DNA from: an uncultured Bacillota bacterium
GTDB lineage: Bacteria; Bacillota_I; Bacilli_A; RF39; UBA660
Assembly: GCA_947176475.1 (NCBI GenBank)
Contig: CAMWQX010000011.1
Location: 1 to 12,539, forward strand
Direction of reading: 5' to 3'
DNA length: 12,539 nt
Both the position numbers and the translations under genes were made by a program. Positions 7,601 to 12,539 of this stretch are shown here, one piece after another. A model generated the notes under the pieces. It was not told the origin of the DNA, searched no databases, and saw nothing but the letters and a program-made list of their open reading frames with translations. Within the stretch, counting starts at the first letter, position 1. Each line of letters opens with the position of its first letter.

Positions 7601-9142
7601 TATCGTGATAATATGAAGGTTGGTGATATTGCCAAAAAGATGGGATTAAGTAAAGCCGTTATGGATTCTTATTTTAGTAAGCTTGAAAGAAAGGTATTGT
7701 ATCTTTTGAAGAATCCCAAAGCTAAGAAGTTTGACTATGATTATGCAAGAGAGGTCATTCATAATCCCGATTTACCATTTTATGGCAATTTTGATGTGGC
7801 TTATAAGTATTACTTGCGAATGAGTGGAGAAGATGGGTTAAGACCTGGTGGAGCATCGACCATTGACGATGAAGAAGTCTTAGACCAAAAGGGAAATGCG
7901 AGTACCCATTATTATCTTTTAATGACGGCCATTTTGAAATACCGTGATGGAATTCGCAAAGTTAAACAGATGGATGCTGATGATTTAGAAGAATTTTATC
8001 TTGCCAATAAAGATAACTATTCAGCAAGTAATCAAAAATTATTTGAAAGAACGATTAGGACTTTGCGTAAAACAAGTCCGGTATTTGGTAGAAGACATTT
8101 TTCAACTTTTGTTATTAATGAGTATATGAAAGGAAGAGGGATGAGTACTTTTTCATTTGATGGTATGACGACGGATGAAGCTAAAAAATTTATAAGAGAA
8201 AATCCTTATAATTTACCTAAATATGATTTAGAGAAAGTGCGAAATTATTTTGGTATAACTTCGAGAGAAATGATGTCAGGTAAAAATCAGTTACGAGTAT
8301 TAAAATTGATTGAACCAGTAGCTTTTGATTATTATCAAAAAAAGAATAGAAGAAGGGAAGGCTTTGCGCAAAAAGGAAGAGAAGATGCTTTAAAATATAG
8401 AAAGATAAATGAAGAATTTGGCTCTCCAGAGATTAATGCTTATGATTTAGTTAAATCTTTAAATGAAATGGATAATGGAAAAGAAGGAGTGTTAATAACC
8501 TCCCCAATATTAGATTTAGTATATGCGCATATTAAAGCCAAGCATAAGACAATAGATGTGTTGGCAATGGAAGATATTTATGCTTATGTTTTTGAACTGC
8601 AAAAGATTATCATGAGAGGAGGACCGCAGAAGTTATATGATTTCTTTGGAGATTCTCTCACTCCAAGAAGAATTTCTAATCTAAAAGGGAACAATCCGAG
8701 AGTTTGGGCTTTCTTTGATAGCCTACTGCAAAATAGAGAAAATGCTGATGTCTTTAAATTAAAATATGATAAAAGAGATTCGGCAGCTATTTCACCACAG
8801 TATCAAACTAGTAAATTTAGGGAATTTAAGAATCGCGTTATGAAAGCAAAGGTAAACTTTGTTGAGGAGATACCAGATAAGTTGTATGGCATAATTAATA
8901 TGGGTGATGAATTAATGCAAAGGGATGCTAAAGTTGCCAAAGAGTTAATTCGTGAATATATGGAACATTTGGTTAATGATGGAAGTTTAATCGCCTATTT
9001 TAAGAATGAAGAAAATATTCCCGAAATATTTGATGGGGAGTCATATAAAGTTATTGATGTTCGTACTCCAAGAGTTGGGGTAAATCATGGAGGAAATAAT
9101 CCTTATCAAGATAAAGTAGTTATAATGCAAAAGAAATATTAA
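4625..9142 (+). CDS. Giant sigma-70-family protein with an array of region-4-like repeats
   Basis: A 1505-residue protein; typical primary-like sigma factors have about 350-600 residues. Residues 1-60 are very acidic (27 Asp/Glu), reminiscent of region 1.1. Residues 61-335 form a recognisable sigma core: region 1.2 (DAVRQYL at 65-71, LELAKRYKDGD at 86-96), region 2.1-2.2 (NLRLVVVIAKK at 107-117, DLIQEGNLGLMKAV at 129-142), region 2.3-2.4 (FSTYAYRAIFTHIQRSI at 153-169), region 3 (HTPSWVR at 177-183, RSLDE at 234-238), and region 4 (LTPYE at 281-285, LTRERIRQVESKA at 310-322). The usual region 2.3 tryptophan pair is Arg159-Ala160. The core should bind RNA polymerase and recognise -35 elements, but its -10 specificity is uncertain. 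Residues 336-1030 contain repeated sigma-4-like units, and 1030-1505 is unrecognised. GGTGG (4613-4617) supports the ATG. The frame is open with uniform base use, so it does not look like an assembly fusion. Confidence 0.85.
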   Translation: MDEIKNSENLLVESDSYEEELDSQEETDPMDEAALEEVEVEEVTDDDISDEKLLEGMEDNTVLLDAVRQYLISIGKYRMLSGPEQLELAKRYKDGDMEARELLIVHNLRLVVVIAKKLLRYARRMELLDLIQEGNLGLMKAVDLYDPSLNFYFSTYAYRAIFTHIQRSINEKDNLMHTPSWVRITYHKFKEFRKEYMIEHGVEPPAEVVKDRYKITDKTYRALVNFEHNVLNPRSLDEKLDDGDKEADSLENFIPDVEIGYGNLDDEVDKRIYMHVLKEALTPYEYYIVYYRLLANEIKTLEEVGGVFGLTRERIRQVESKAINKARAVLKSNGLKKNNLSIKSIMQENFIPTSVEDVVILSELKENINEEDYYIFYHIWYKKVNVSVVAKKLALSDIEIKKRVQKIVTKYSDLVTDSQYARNRFLDLVSEKSASKVYNKILELEPTFNPIEVTVRIIKNMSYKQARQMVGDLYEKKFSERDRRLFDLYFDQSIKTVHPSIIEKTRAKINAINSHYQDSPYIDKKKLYQVMIDNEDKYVSPSIELLKKTFFKEESGYDGPAPKGEKISAAYYLNLFERLYYNLDEFGTYFIPKEAVEKIIYGTRYRFTDEEQKIMALKYGLNGMREHTLVEMAEMYGMDYITMHDKYHNINYRVIDIYVGRHVMNNYSNPRRYAKYINDERYIMTPETREASRLYFLEGKTYKEIVDIMGIRDTTRVSNILTEAARKMDFWDYGMVDIPVYEPYLVDNVFDKYFLTPLEKKVIRLRTDEGLMPDDVIYLLGDEIKDIDIGSLMQNFTNKYIYLNGKKVITIKDIRYQVVCPICDSVLDEEEREIVAYMYGIICEYNLEGKRLEQADIALELGYEQYELSNKIDHINRSLCGHVLGMVNAQFSEYTKDEIRELLKDPHLPITDYEKDLLAAVKGLDGKYWTVAELSDEYDQNNGSIIRRINRAILSIKKYQAGELDKKIIYEVDIEPILKYFGEYYRKIIIMRYRDNMKVGDIAKKMGLSKAVMDSYFSKLERKVLYLLKNPKAKKFDYDYAREVIHNPDLPFYGNFDVAYKYYLRMSGEDGLRPGGASTIDDEEVLDQKGNASTHYYLLMTAILKYRDGIRKVKQMDADDLEEFYLANKDNYSASNQKLFERTIRTLRKTSPVFGRRHFSTFVINEYMKGRGMSTFSFDGMTTDEAKKFIRENPYNLPKYDLEKVRNYFGITSREMMSGKNQLRVLKLIEPVAFDYYQKKNRRREGFAQKGREDALKYRKINEEFGSPEINAYDLVKSLNEMDNGKEGVLITSPILDLVYAHIKAKHKTIDVLAMEDIYAYVFELQKIIMRGGPQKLYDFFGDSLTPRRISNLKGNNPRVWAFFDSLLQNRENADVFKLKYDKRDSAAISPQYQTSKFREFKNRVMKAKVNFVEEIPDKLYGIINMGDELMQRDAKVAKELIREYMEHLVNDGSLIAYFKNEENIPEIFDGESYKVIDVRTPRVGVNHGGNNPYQDKVVIMQKKY
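5726..7708 (+). repeat. Protein-level array of degenerate sigma-region-4-like units
   Basis: After the canonical region 4 (residues 281-330) the same pattern recurs. Each unit has an acidic 'LT/TD-x-E' start, a hydrophobic helix ending in a Y-G or similar turn, and a helix-turn-helix-like T-x-x-E-(I/M/V)-A segment with a following helix. I place units at residues 368-414, 477-513 (weak), 607-656 (TDEEQKIMALKYG), 684-728 (TPETREASRLYF), 755-800 (LTPLEKKVIRLR), 827-885 (LDEEEREIVAYMYG), 910-958 (TDYEKDLLAAVKG) and 980-1028 (KVGDIAKKMGLSKAVM). None keeps the R-E-R-I-R-Q contact motif. DNA identity between units is low, so this is ancient divergence. Boundaries are approximate. Confidence 0.6.
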
Positions 9143-9147
9143 TTAAT

Positions 9148-9176
9148 TTGACAAATATTAGATAATCTTATATAAT
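9148..9176 (+). promoter_or_regulatory. Perfect-consensus promoter of the three-gene operon
   Basis: TTGACA (9148-9153), a 17-nt spacer and TATAAT (9171-9176) match the vegetative consensus exactly. The -35 starts 5 nt after the giant sigma gene's stop codon. Predicted start is around 9183, leaving a leader of about 22 nt with GAGGGG (9191-9196) as Shine-Dalgarno. Confidence 0.88.
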
Positions 9177-9201
9177 ACCTCTCAATTAAAGAGGGGTTTT
9201 T
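9177..9201 (+). terminator. Terminator of the sigma gene, overlapping the next gene's leader
   Basis: The arms ACCTCTC (9177-9183) and GAGGGGT (9191-9197) form a 7-bp stem with one G-U pair and a 7-nt loop, followed by TTTTTAT. The 3' arm is also the Shine-Dalgarno site of the gene at 9205. The 5' arm lies between the -10 box and the predicted start, so it would be present only in transcripts that read in from upstream. Confidence 0.65.
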
Positions 9202-9204
9202 ATT

Positions 9205-10035
9205 ATGGGATACAATGAGATATATGATAAGTATCAAACACAGTATGAAATAAGTAATCGTATAAAATTTAGGGAATTTGTAGAAGCATTCAAGAAAGAA
9301 ACAGGTGTTAGTGCTGATGGTTTAATGGAGGCATATCAAGTAAATCATGATGATCCTGCTTCAGTATTTTACTTTCTTAAATGGGTTTTATTTAATTATA
9401 ATCGTAAATATATTCCATATTTTTATGAATTATTAGATAATTTTGGATATGATATGTTTTCTGAAATTATGGATACAATGACATTAATCGGAAAAGATAC
9501 TCATACAAATGTGTCTTCTGATGTTGTTAATTATTCCCTTATTAGCCCATATATTAACAGAATTACAGTTGATCAATCTCAAAAAGGATTAATAACTATC
9601 CACAGTGATGAGTTAGGTGATTATTCCTTTTATCCATCAAGAGTTTATTTAAATAATAATGAAGGTGCTTTAAATTTAATTAATAAATATAAAACATCTG
9701 GATTTTGTCATCAAATGTCTTGGGAATTGATGAATCATCATGATAAGTGTACGTTAGTAACCTCTTTATTACCTTCATATTTTGAAGGAACACATTATCA
9801 TACAGTTTTACGAGATAATAATGGTTTAGTGGTCGATGCAGCTATGGAAGCAGTTTATACAGAAGATACACGAGATATGCTATTTAAACCAGAGGATATT
9901 TGCATAACAGAAAAAGACGATACAGAAAGAAAATTGGAATTGGCGATAGAAGCTGAAGATGAGGAAAGTAAGAATATTGATTTTCCGAATGCTATGCTGC
10001 TTACTTTGCATGAACAATCAAAGGTAATTCTCTAA
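9205..10035 (+). CDS. Hypothetical protein with possible Cys-His-Asp (transglutaminase/papain-like) triad
   Basis: I cannot name this 276-residue protein. The N-terminal half (about 1-100) is helical and rich in aromatic residues; the middle is strand-like. Residues 166-213 show an ordered Cys168 at the head of a helix (GFCHQMSWELM), then HYHTVL with His197 and His199, then GLVVDAAM with Asp211. This order and spacing resemble the Cys-His-Asp triad of transglutaminase-like and NlpC-type cysteine hydrolases. The tail from about 233 is acidic. There is no signal peptide or membrane segment, so it is probably cytoplasmic. It is first in an operon with the 59-aa and 112-aa genes; its stop overlaps the next start as TAATG. 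The start is set by GAGGGG 8 nt upstream. The enzyme idea is inference from motif order alone. Confidence 0.85.
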   Translation: MGYNEIYDKYQTQYEISNRIKFREFVEAFKKETGVSADGLMEAYQVNHDDPASVFYFLKWVLFNYNRKYIPYFYELLDNFGYDMFSEIMDTMTLIGKDTHTNVSSDVVNYSLISPYINRITVDQSQKGLITIHSDELGDYSFYPSRVYLNNNEGALNLINKYKTSGFCHQMSWELMNHHDKCTLVTSLLPSYFEGTHYHTVLRDNNGLVVDAAMEAVYTEDTRDMLFKPEDICITEKDDTERKLELAIEAEDEESKNIDFPNAMLLTLHEQSKVIL

Positions 10036-10214
10036 TGAAATATAAAAAGGTACAAATAATTAAATATAATAATAAAGTCTTTCAAGTTCTGTTACGTGAA
10101 GATCAAAAGTATGCATTTTTACAAATTATAGAAAAGGATAAATATGCTTATCCAACAGCTCAAGAATTTTTACATTTAAGTAGCATTATGAGTAAAAATA
10201 GAATTAAATTTTAA
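10035..10214 (+). CDS. Small hypothetical protein, 59 aa
   Basis: This small gene fills the space between its neighbours exactly. Its ATG (10035-10037) shares a base with the preceding TAA, and its own TAA (10212-10214) runs into the next gene's Shine-Dalgarno. AAAGG at 10020-10024 is a plausible ribosome site, and translational coupling is likely. The product is basic and begins MKYKKVQIIKYNNKVFQVLL; it reads as a few strands (KVQIIKYNNKVFQVLLRE, then KYAFLQIIE) followed by a C-terminal helix. No known family is recognised and no cysteine is present. Tight packing, ribosome sites on both sides and biased low-GC codon use argue that it is real. Confidence 0.8.
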   Translation: MKYKKVQIIKYNNKVFQVLLREDQKYAFLQIIEKDKYAYPTAQEFLHLSSIMSKNRIKF

Positions 10215-10220
10215 AGGAGG
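10213..10220 (+). promoter_or_regulatory. Strong Shine-Dalgarno overlapping the 59-aa stop codon
   Basis: AAAGGAGG begins within the TAA stop of the 59-aa gene and lies 7 nt before the ATG at 10228. It is the best ribosome-binding site in the window. Confidence 0.85.
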
Positions 10221-10227
10221 ATAACTT

Positions 10228-10566
10228 ATGACATTAGAAGAATATATTGATACAATTATTGAAGTTGCAGAAGAATTAAAAAATGAATCTATTGATTATG
10301 ATAAAATGGCAGTACTACATAATCTTTTGAACAAATTAGTTGATAAATATAAGAATAAATTGGAAGAAGCAATTCCTTTGGAATTAGATGGTGCTTGTTG
10401 GAAGTTATCTACCGAAAAAGCCATTATTAAAAGTGAAAAAACAAAGGAAGTAATAGATGCTTTATATATAGCGACAATGGATAAAATTAAGGGAAATAGT
10501 TTACCCGCTTCAGAAGAAAATGATGAAGAAGTCGTGTTGGTAACAGCTAAAATGGGACTGATATAA
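10228..10566 (+). CDS. Hypothetical helical protein, 112 aa
   Basis: This 112-residue acidic, mostly helical cytoplasmic protein matches no family I recognise. Two amphipathic helices (about 2-20 and 25-46) are followed by a short central segment with one cysteine (GACWKL, Cys57), another helix (about 66-86) and an acidic stretch (94-101) before a short hydrophobic end. It is the last gene of the three-gene operon, 13 nt after the 59-aa gene, and is followed at once by a terminator. The helical pairing could fit a protein-protein interaction role, but there is no direct evidence. Confidence 0.85.
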   Translation: MTLEEYIDTIIEVAEELKNESIDYDKMAVLHNLLNKLVDKYKNKLEEAIPLELDGACWKLSTEKAIIKSEKTKEVIDALYIATMDKIKGNSLPASEENDEEVVLVTAKMGLI

Positions 10567-10593
10567 AACAATTAAGTTATTAATTGTTTTTTT
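10565..10593 (+). terminator. Rho-independent terminator of the three-gene operon
   Basis: An AT-rich 11-bp perfect stem (10565-10575 with 10580-10590; core ACAATTAA/TTAATTGT), loop GTTA, runs directly into T residues up to 10593. The stem starts inside the stop codon of the 112-aa gene. Confidence 0.85.
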
Positions 10594-10609
10594 ATGCTAA
10601 AATTTAAGG

Positions 10610-10615
10610 TATAAT
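10610..10615 (+). promoter_or_regulatory. -10 box of the glycosyltransferase gene
   Basis: A perfect TATAAT stands 20 bp before the chosen ATG at 10635. The -35 position at a 17-nt spacing (10587-10592) is only the T-run of the preceding terminator. Predicted start is near 10622, so the leader would be about 13 nt. Confidence 0.5.
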
Positions 10616-10634
10616 AATGTATATGGTGGGAATT

Positions 10635-11759
10635 ATGAAAAAAGATAAGAAGAAAGTGTTAGTATTATATACTAATTATGGAACAGGACATTATAAGGCA
10701 GCGTTAGCAATAAAGGAATATATAATGAATAATTATAAGGATGCAGATGTTTTTTTTATGGATCCTTTGACATTAGGGAGACCTTTTGTTAATAAAGTCT
10801 TTGCCAATGTTGGAAAGATTTTAGCAACAAGACTTAGAGGTTTAAGGAAAAAGATTTATAAAGATAAGATGTATCGAAATTATTTTAAAATATCTTGGTT
10901 TTATAATTTTTGTATAAAATTGTTCTTTACTAAAAGGGTCAAGGAAGAAATCTTAAAGATTGATCCTGATATTATAATATCTACACAAGTTGGTCCGACG
11001 GGAGTAATAGCAGGACATAGAAAGTTGTTTAGAGCTAAATTGATATCGGTATTGACCGATTATGGTATTCATAGGATGTTTACAGTAGCACATGAATTTG
11101 TCGATACTTTTTGGGTACCAACAGAGGAATTAAAGAAGGAAATGGTTGATTTAGGAATTAACGAAAAAAAGATAGTAGTGACGGGAATTCCGGTAGAGAG
11201 TAAATTTATCGTTAATAAAAAGGTTGATAAAAAGATTTACTGTGAAAAATGGGAACTTCCTATTAATAGACCAATATTTTTGTTTGTCTGTGGGGGAGGA
11301 AATGGCTATGATAATGCTTTAAAGTACTTTAGTAAACTTGTGGAATTAAAGTATGATTTTTCTTATATTTTCGTTGCAGGTAAGAATAAGAAATTATTTA
11401 AAAAGGCGGAATTTATTGGAGATGCTAGTTCAAAGTTTGGGGTTACGTTAAAGTTTGTTGATAATATGGAAGATTTACTTAGTATCAGTGATTTAGTTTT
11501 TGGTAAGCCAGGTGGATTAATGACGAGTGAGGCATTGACAATGAAGGTTCCATTTGTGGCCTTGGATCCGATTCCAGGACAGGAAACGCATAATGGTAAA
11601 TTTATTGTTGATAACAATTTCGGTTTTTTAGTTAATAATAAAGAGGATTTTGCTAAATTCTTAGATATGCTAAAGAAAGATAAAAAACTCATTACTAAAT
11701 GGAAGAAAAATATTGATGCTAATTTTAAAACTTTTAAATTTCCGAATATAGAAAAATAA
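10635..11759 (+). CDS. UgtP/MGDG-synthase-family glycosyltransferase
   Basis: A 374-residue GT28-type glycosyltransferase, close to the length of Bacillus UgtP/YpfP. That enzyme transfers glucose from UDP-glucose to diacylglycerol on the inner face of the membrane, making glycolipids and lipoteichoic-acid anchors. The N-terminal MGDG-synthase domain shows YGTGHYKAA (15-23) and SVLTDYGIH (138-146). The C-terminal GT28 domain shows the nucleotide-sugar site KPGGLMTSEAL (291-301) followed by PGQE (314-317). A basic, aromatic stretch (about 64-101) may help it sit on the membrane. Upstream in-frame ATGs at 10617 and 10623 lie before or at the predicted transcription start, and GGTGGG (10625-10630) fits the ATG at 10635. 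Family is firm; whether it is processive and uses glucose or galactose cannot be told from sequence. Confidence 0.88.
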   Translation: MKKDKKKVLVLYTNYGTGHYKAALAIKEYIMNNYKDADVFFMDPLTLGRPFVNKVFANVGKILATRLRGLRKKIYKDKMYRNYFKISWFYNFCIKLFFTKRVKEEILKIDPDIIISTQVGPTGVIAGHRKLFRAKLISVLTDYGIHRMFTVAHEFVDTFWVPTEELKKEMVDLGINEKKIVVTGIPVESKFIVNKKVDKKIYCEKWELPINRPIFLFVCGGGNGYDNALKYFSKLVELKYDFSYIFVAGKNKKLFKKAEFIGDASSKFGVTLKFVDNMEDLLSISDLVFGKPGGLMTSEALTMKVPFVALDPIPGQETHNGKFIVDNNFGFLVNNKEDFAKFLDMLKKDKKLITKWKKNIDANFKTFKFPNIEK

Positions 11760-11787
11760 AAACAACTATTACTAGTTGTTTTCTTTT
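11759..11787. terminator. Bidirectional terminator between convergent genes
   Basis: The stem AAAACAACTA (11759-11768) / TAGTTGTTTT (11773-11782), loop TTAC, is followed by TCTTTT on the plus strand and by TTTTTATTTTT on the minus strand. It can therefore stop transcription from both sides. The minus-strand gene's TAG stop lies within the stem. Confidence 0.82.
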
Positions 11788-12539
11788 GGTGGTTTAATGG
11801 ATAATGTAACAGGTGAGACACCATTGTTACTATTTTGTTTACGATAATTAATAGTAGCTCTTAATGCTTCCTCACGAGCTTGTAATTCTATTTCATTATA
11901 ATGAATATATCCACTTATCTTATGATTTCCAGGAATGGTTATGCCTTTAGGCTTTGCCCATTCTTCAATAGCTGGAAAGGCTTGATTTTCTAAATAGTAC
12001 CAATGTCCATCGGCAGCATTAAGCATGAAATCAATTCCACACATTACGCCGACTTCTTCATGGCATTTAATCATGATATTTTTTACAACATCAGCAACTT
12101 CATCAGGTACTCTTAAATCATCCATATCAAAACCATGAGCAATAAGTATGTCTCTTTTATCATCCGAATATTTTGGTTGACTTAGACCGATTTCTAAACC
12201 ACCAGAGTAGTAGTTGAACATCTTTGTGGTATTTAGATAGTACTTGGAATTGGGATCTAAGAAGATCCGTTCAAAATCACTTTTTAATTCACTTTTTTCA
12301 AAATCCGTTTTAGAGCATTTTAAGTTTGCTCCCATAACTTCACCAGCACCATTGGCTAAAACACGCATATAGGTGACATAGTTTGTTGGAGTTTCAATAA
12401 ATTGTTGGATTATGACATTTTTGAAAGCTTCCATGGCATTTTCATTATTTTTGTTTTGTTCATAGATATGTTTGATAATGCCAAGTTGTTCAGGTGTAGA
12501 AATTAAGAATTTATCTTTACCACCATTTTGGATTTCATT
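11772..12539 (-). CDS. ATP-grasp-superfamily protein (C-terminal part; runs off the window)
   Basis: The frame is open from the TAG at 11772-11774 to the right edge, giving 255 visible residues; the Met at 12434 is internal and not the start. Counted from the edge, a glycine-rich QNGGKDKF (4-11), a central strand pair IIQQFIE (43-49), and a late GIDFMLN (168-174) with YYLENQ (181-186) fit the ATP-grasp fold. There the Glu184-Asn185 pair would bind the metal ions of ATP. ATP-grasp enzymes join a carboxylate to an amine or thiol through an acyl phosphate. The substrate-binding N-terminus is outside the window, so the reaction cannot be named; a peptide or glutamate ligase of RimK style is only one option. 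The C-terminal tail (from about 235) is polar and likely flexible. It converges on the glycosyltransferase. Confidence 0.72.
   Translation of the reverse strand, partial: NEIQNGGKDKFLISTPEQLGIIKHIYEQNKNNENAMEAFKNVIIQQFIETPTNYVTYMRVLANGAGEVMGANLKCSKTDFEKSELKSDFERIFLDPNSKYYLNTTKMFNYYSGGLEIGLSQPKYSDDKRDILIAHGFDMDDLRVPDEVADVVKNIMIKCHEEVGVMCGIDFMLNAADGHWYYLENQAFPAIEEWAKPKGITIPGNHKISGYIHYNEIELQAREEALRATINYRKQNSNNGVSPVTLSIKPPKENN

Noticed and set aside
10617..10634. Upstream ATGs (10617, 10623) for the glycosyltransferase
   Set aside because: They fall at or before the predicted transcription start, and GGTGGG fits the ATG at 10635.
12432..12434. Met at 12434 as the start of the ATP-grasp gene
   Set aside because: The frame stays open to the window edge and the upstream part carries a plausible ATP-grasp glycine-rich segment.

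Overview
The window is AT-rich throughout (about one third G+C by eye). It uses Shine-Dalgarno sites of the AGGAGG/GGGGG type, consensus TTGACA/TATAAT promoters and hairpin-plus-T-tract terminators. TGA serves as a stop codon (for example at 1045-1047) and TGG encodes Trp, so the code is the standard bacterial one and not the Mycoplasma code. Together with a UgtP-type diacylglycerol glucosyltransferase, this points to a low-GC Firmicute, plausibly a Bacilli-related or gut uncultured lineage. Placement below phylum level is inference.

Layout, left to right. (1) 56-3968: an operon of a MoxR-type AAA+ ATPase followed, with an ATGA overlap, by a 974-residue two-TM membrane protein. Its predicted outer region contains what looks like a catalytically dead transglutaminase-like core, and its tail resembles DUF4129, recalling the classical MoxR/transglutaminase operons. 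(2) 3990-4569: tandem promoters, a 139-residue protein of unknown function, and a terminator. (3) 4594-9201: one gene for a giant 1505-residue sigma-70-like protein. It has an acidic N-terminus, sigma regions 1.2-4, and then about 1170 extra residues that include a chain of seven or eight degenerate sigma-region-4-like units and a C-terminal domain I do not recognise. (4) 9148-10593: a perfect-consensus promoter driving a compact operon of three unrecognised genes: 276 aa with a possible Cys-His-Asp triad, an easily missed 59 aa gene, and 112 aa. (5) 10610-11759: a UgtP/MGDG-synthase-family glycosyltransferase. (6) 11772-12539, minus strand: an ATP-grasp protein that runs off the right edge and converges on the glycosyltransferase through a shared bidirectional terminator.

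How the parts relate: the MoxR operon and the glycosyltransferase suggest envelope functions, but each block has its own promoter and terminator, so no single pathway is evident. The main candidate for something undescribed is the giant sigma protein. It keeps a textbook -35-recognition helix but lacks the usual tryptophans of the promoter-melting segment, and it carries an array of further region-4-like units that have lost the DNA-contact residues.
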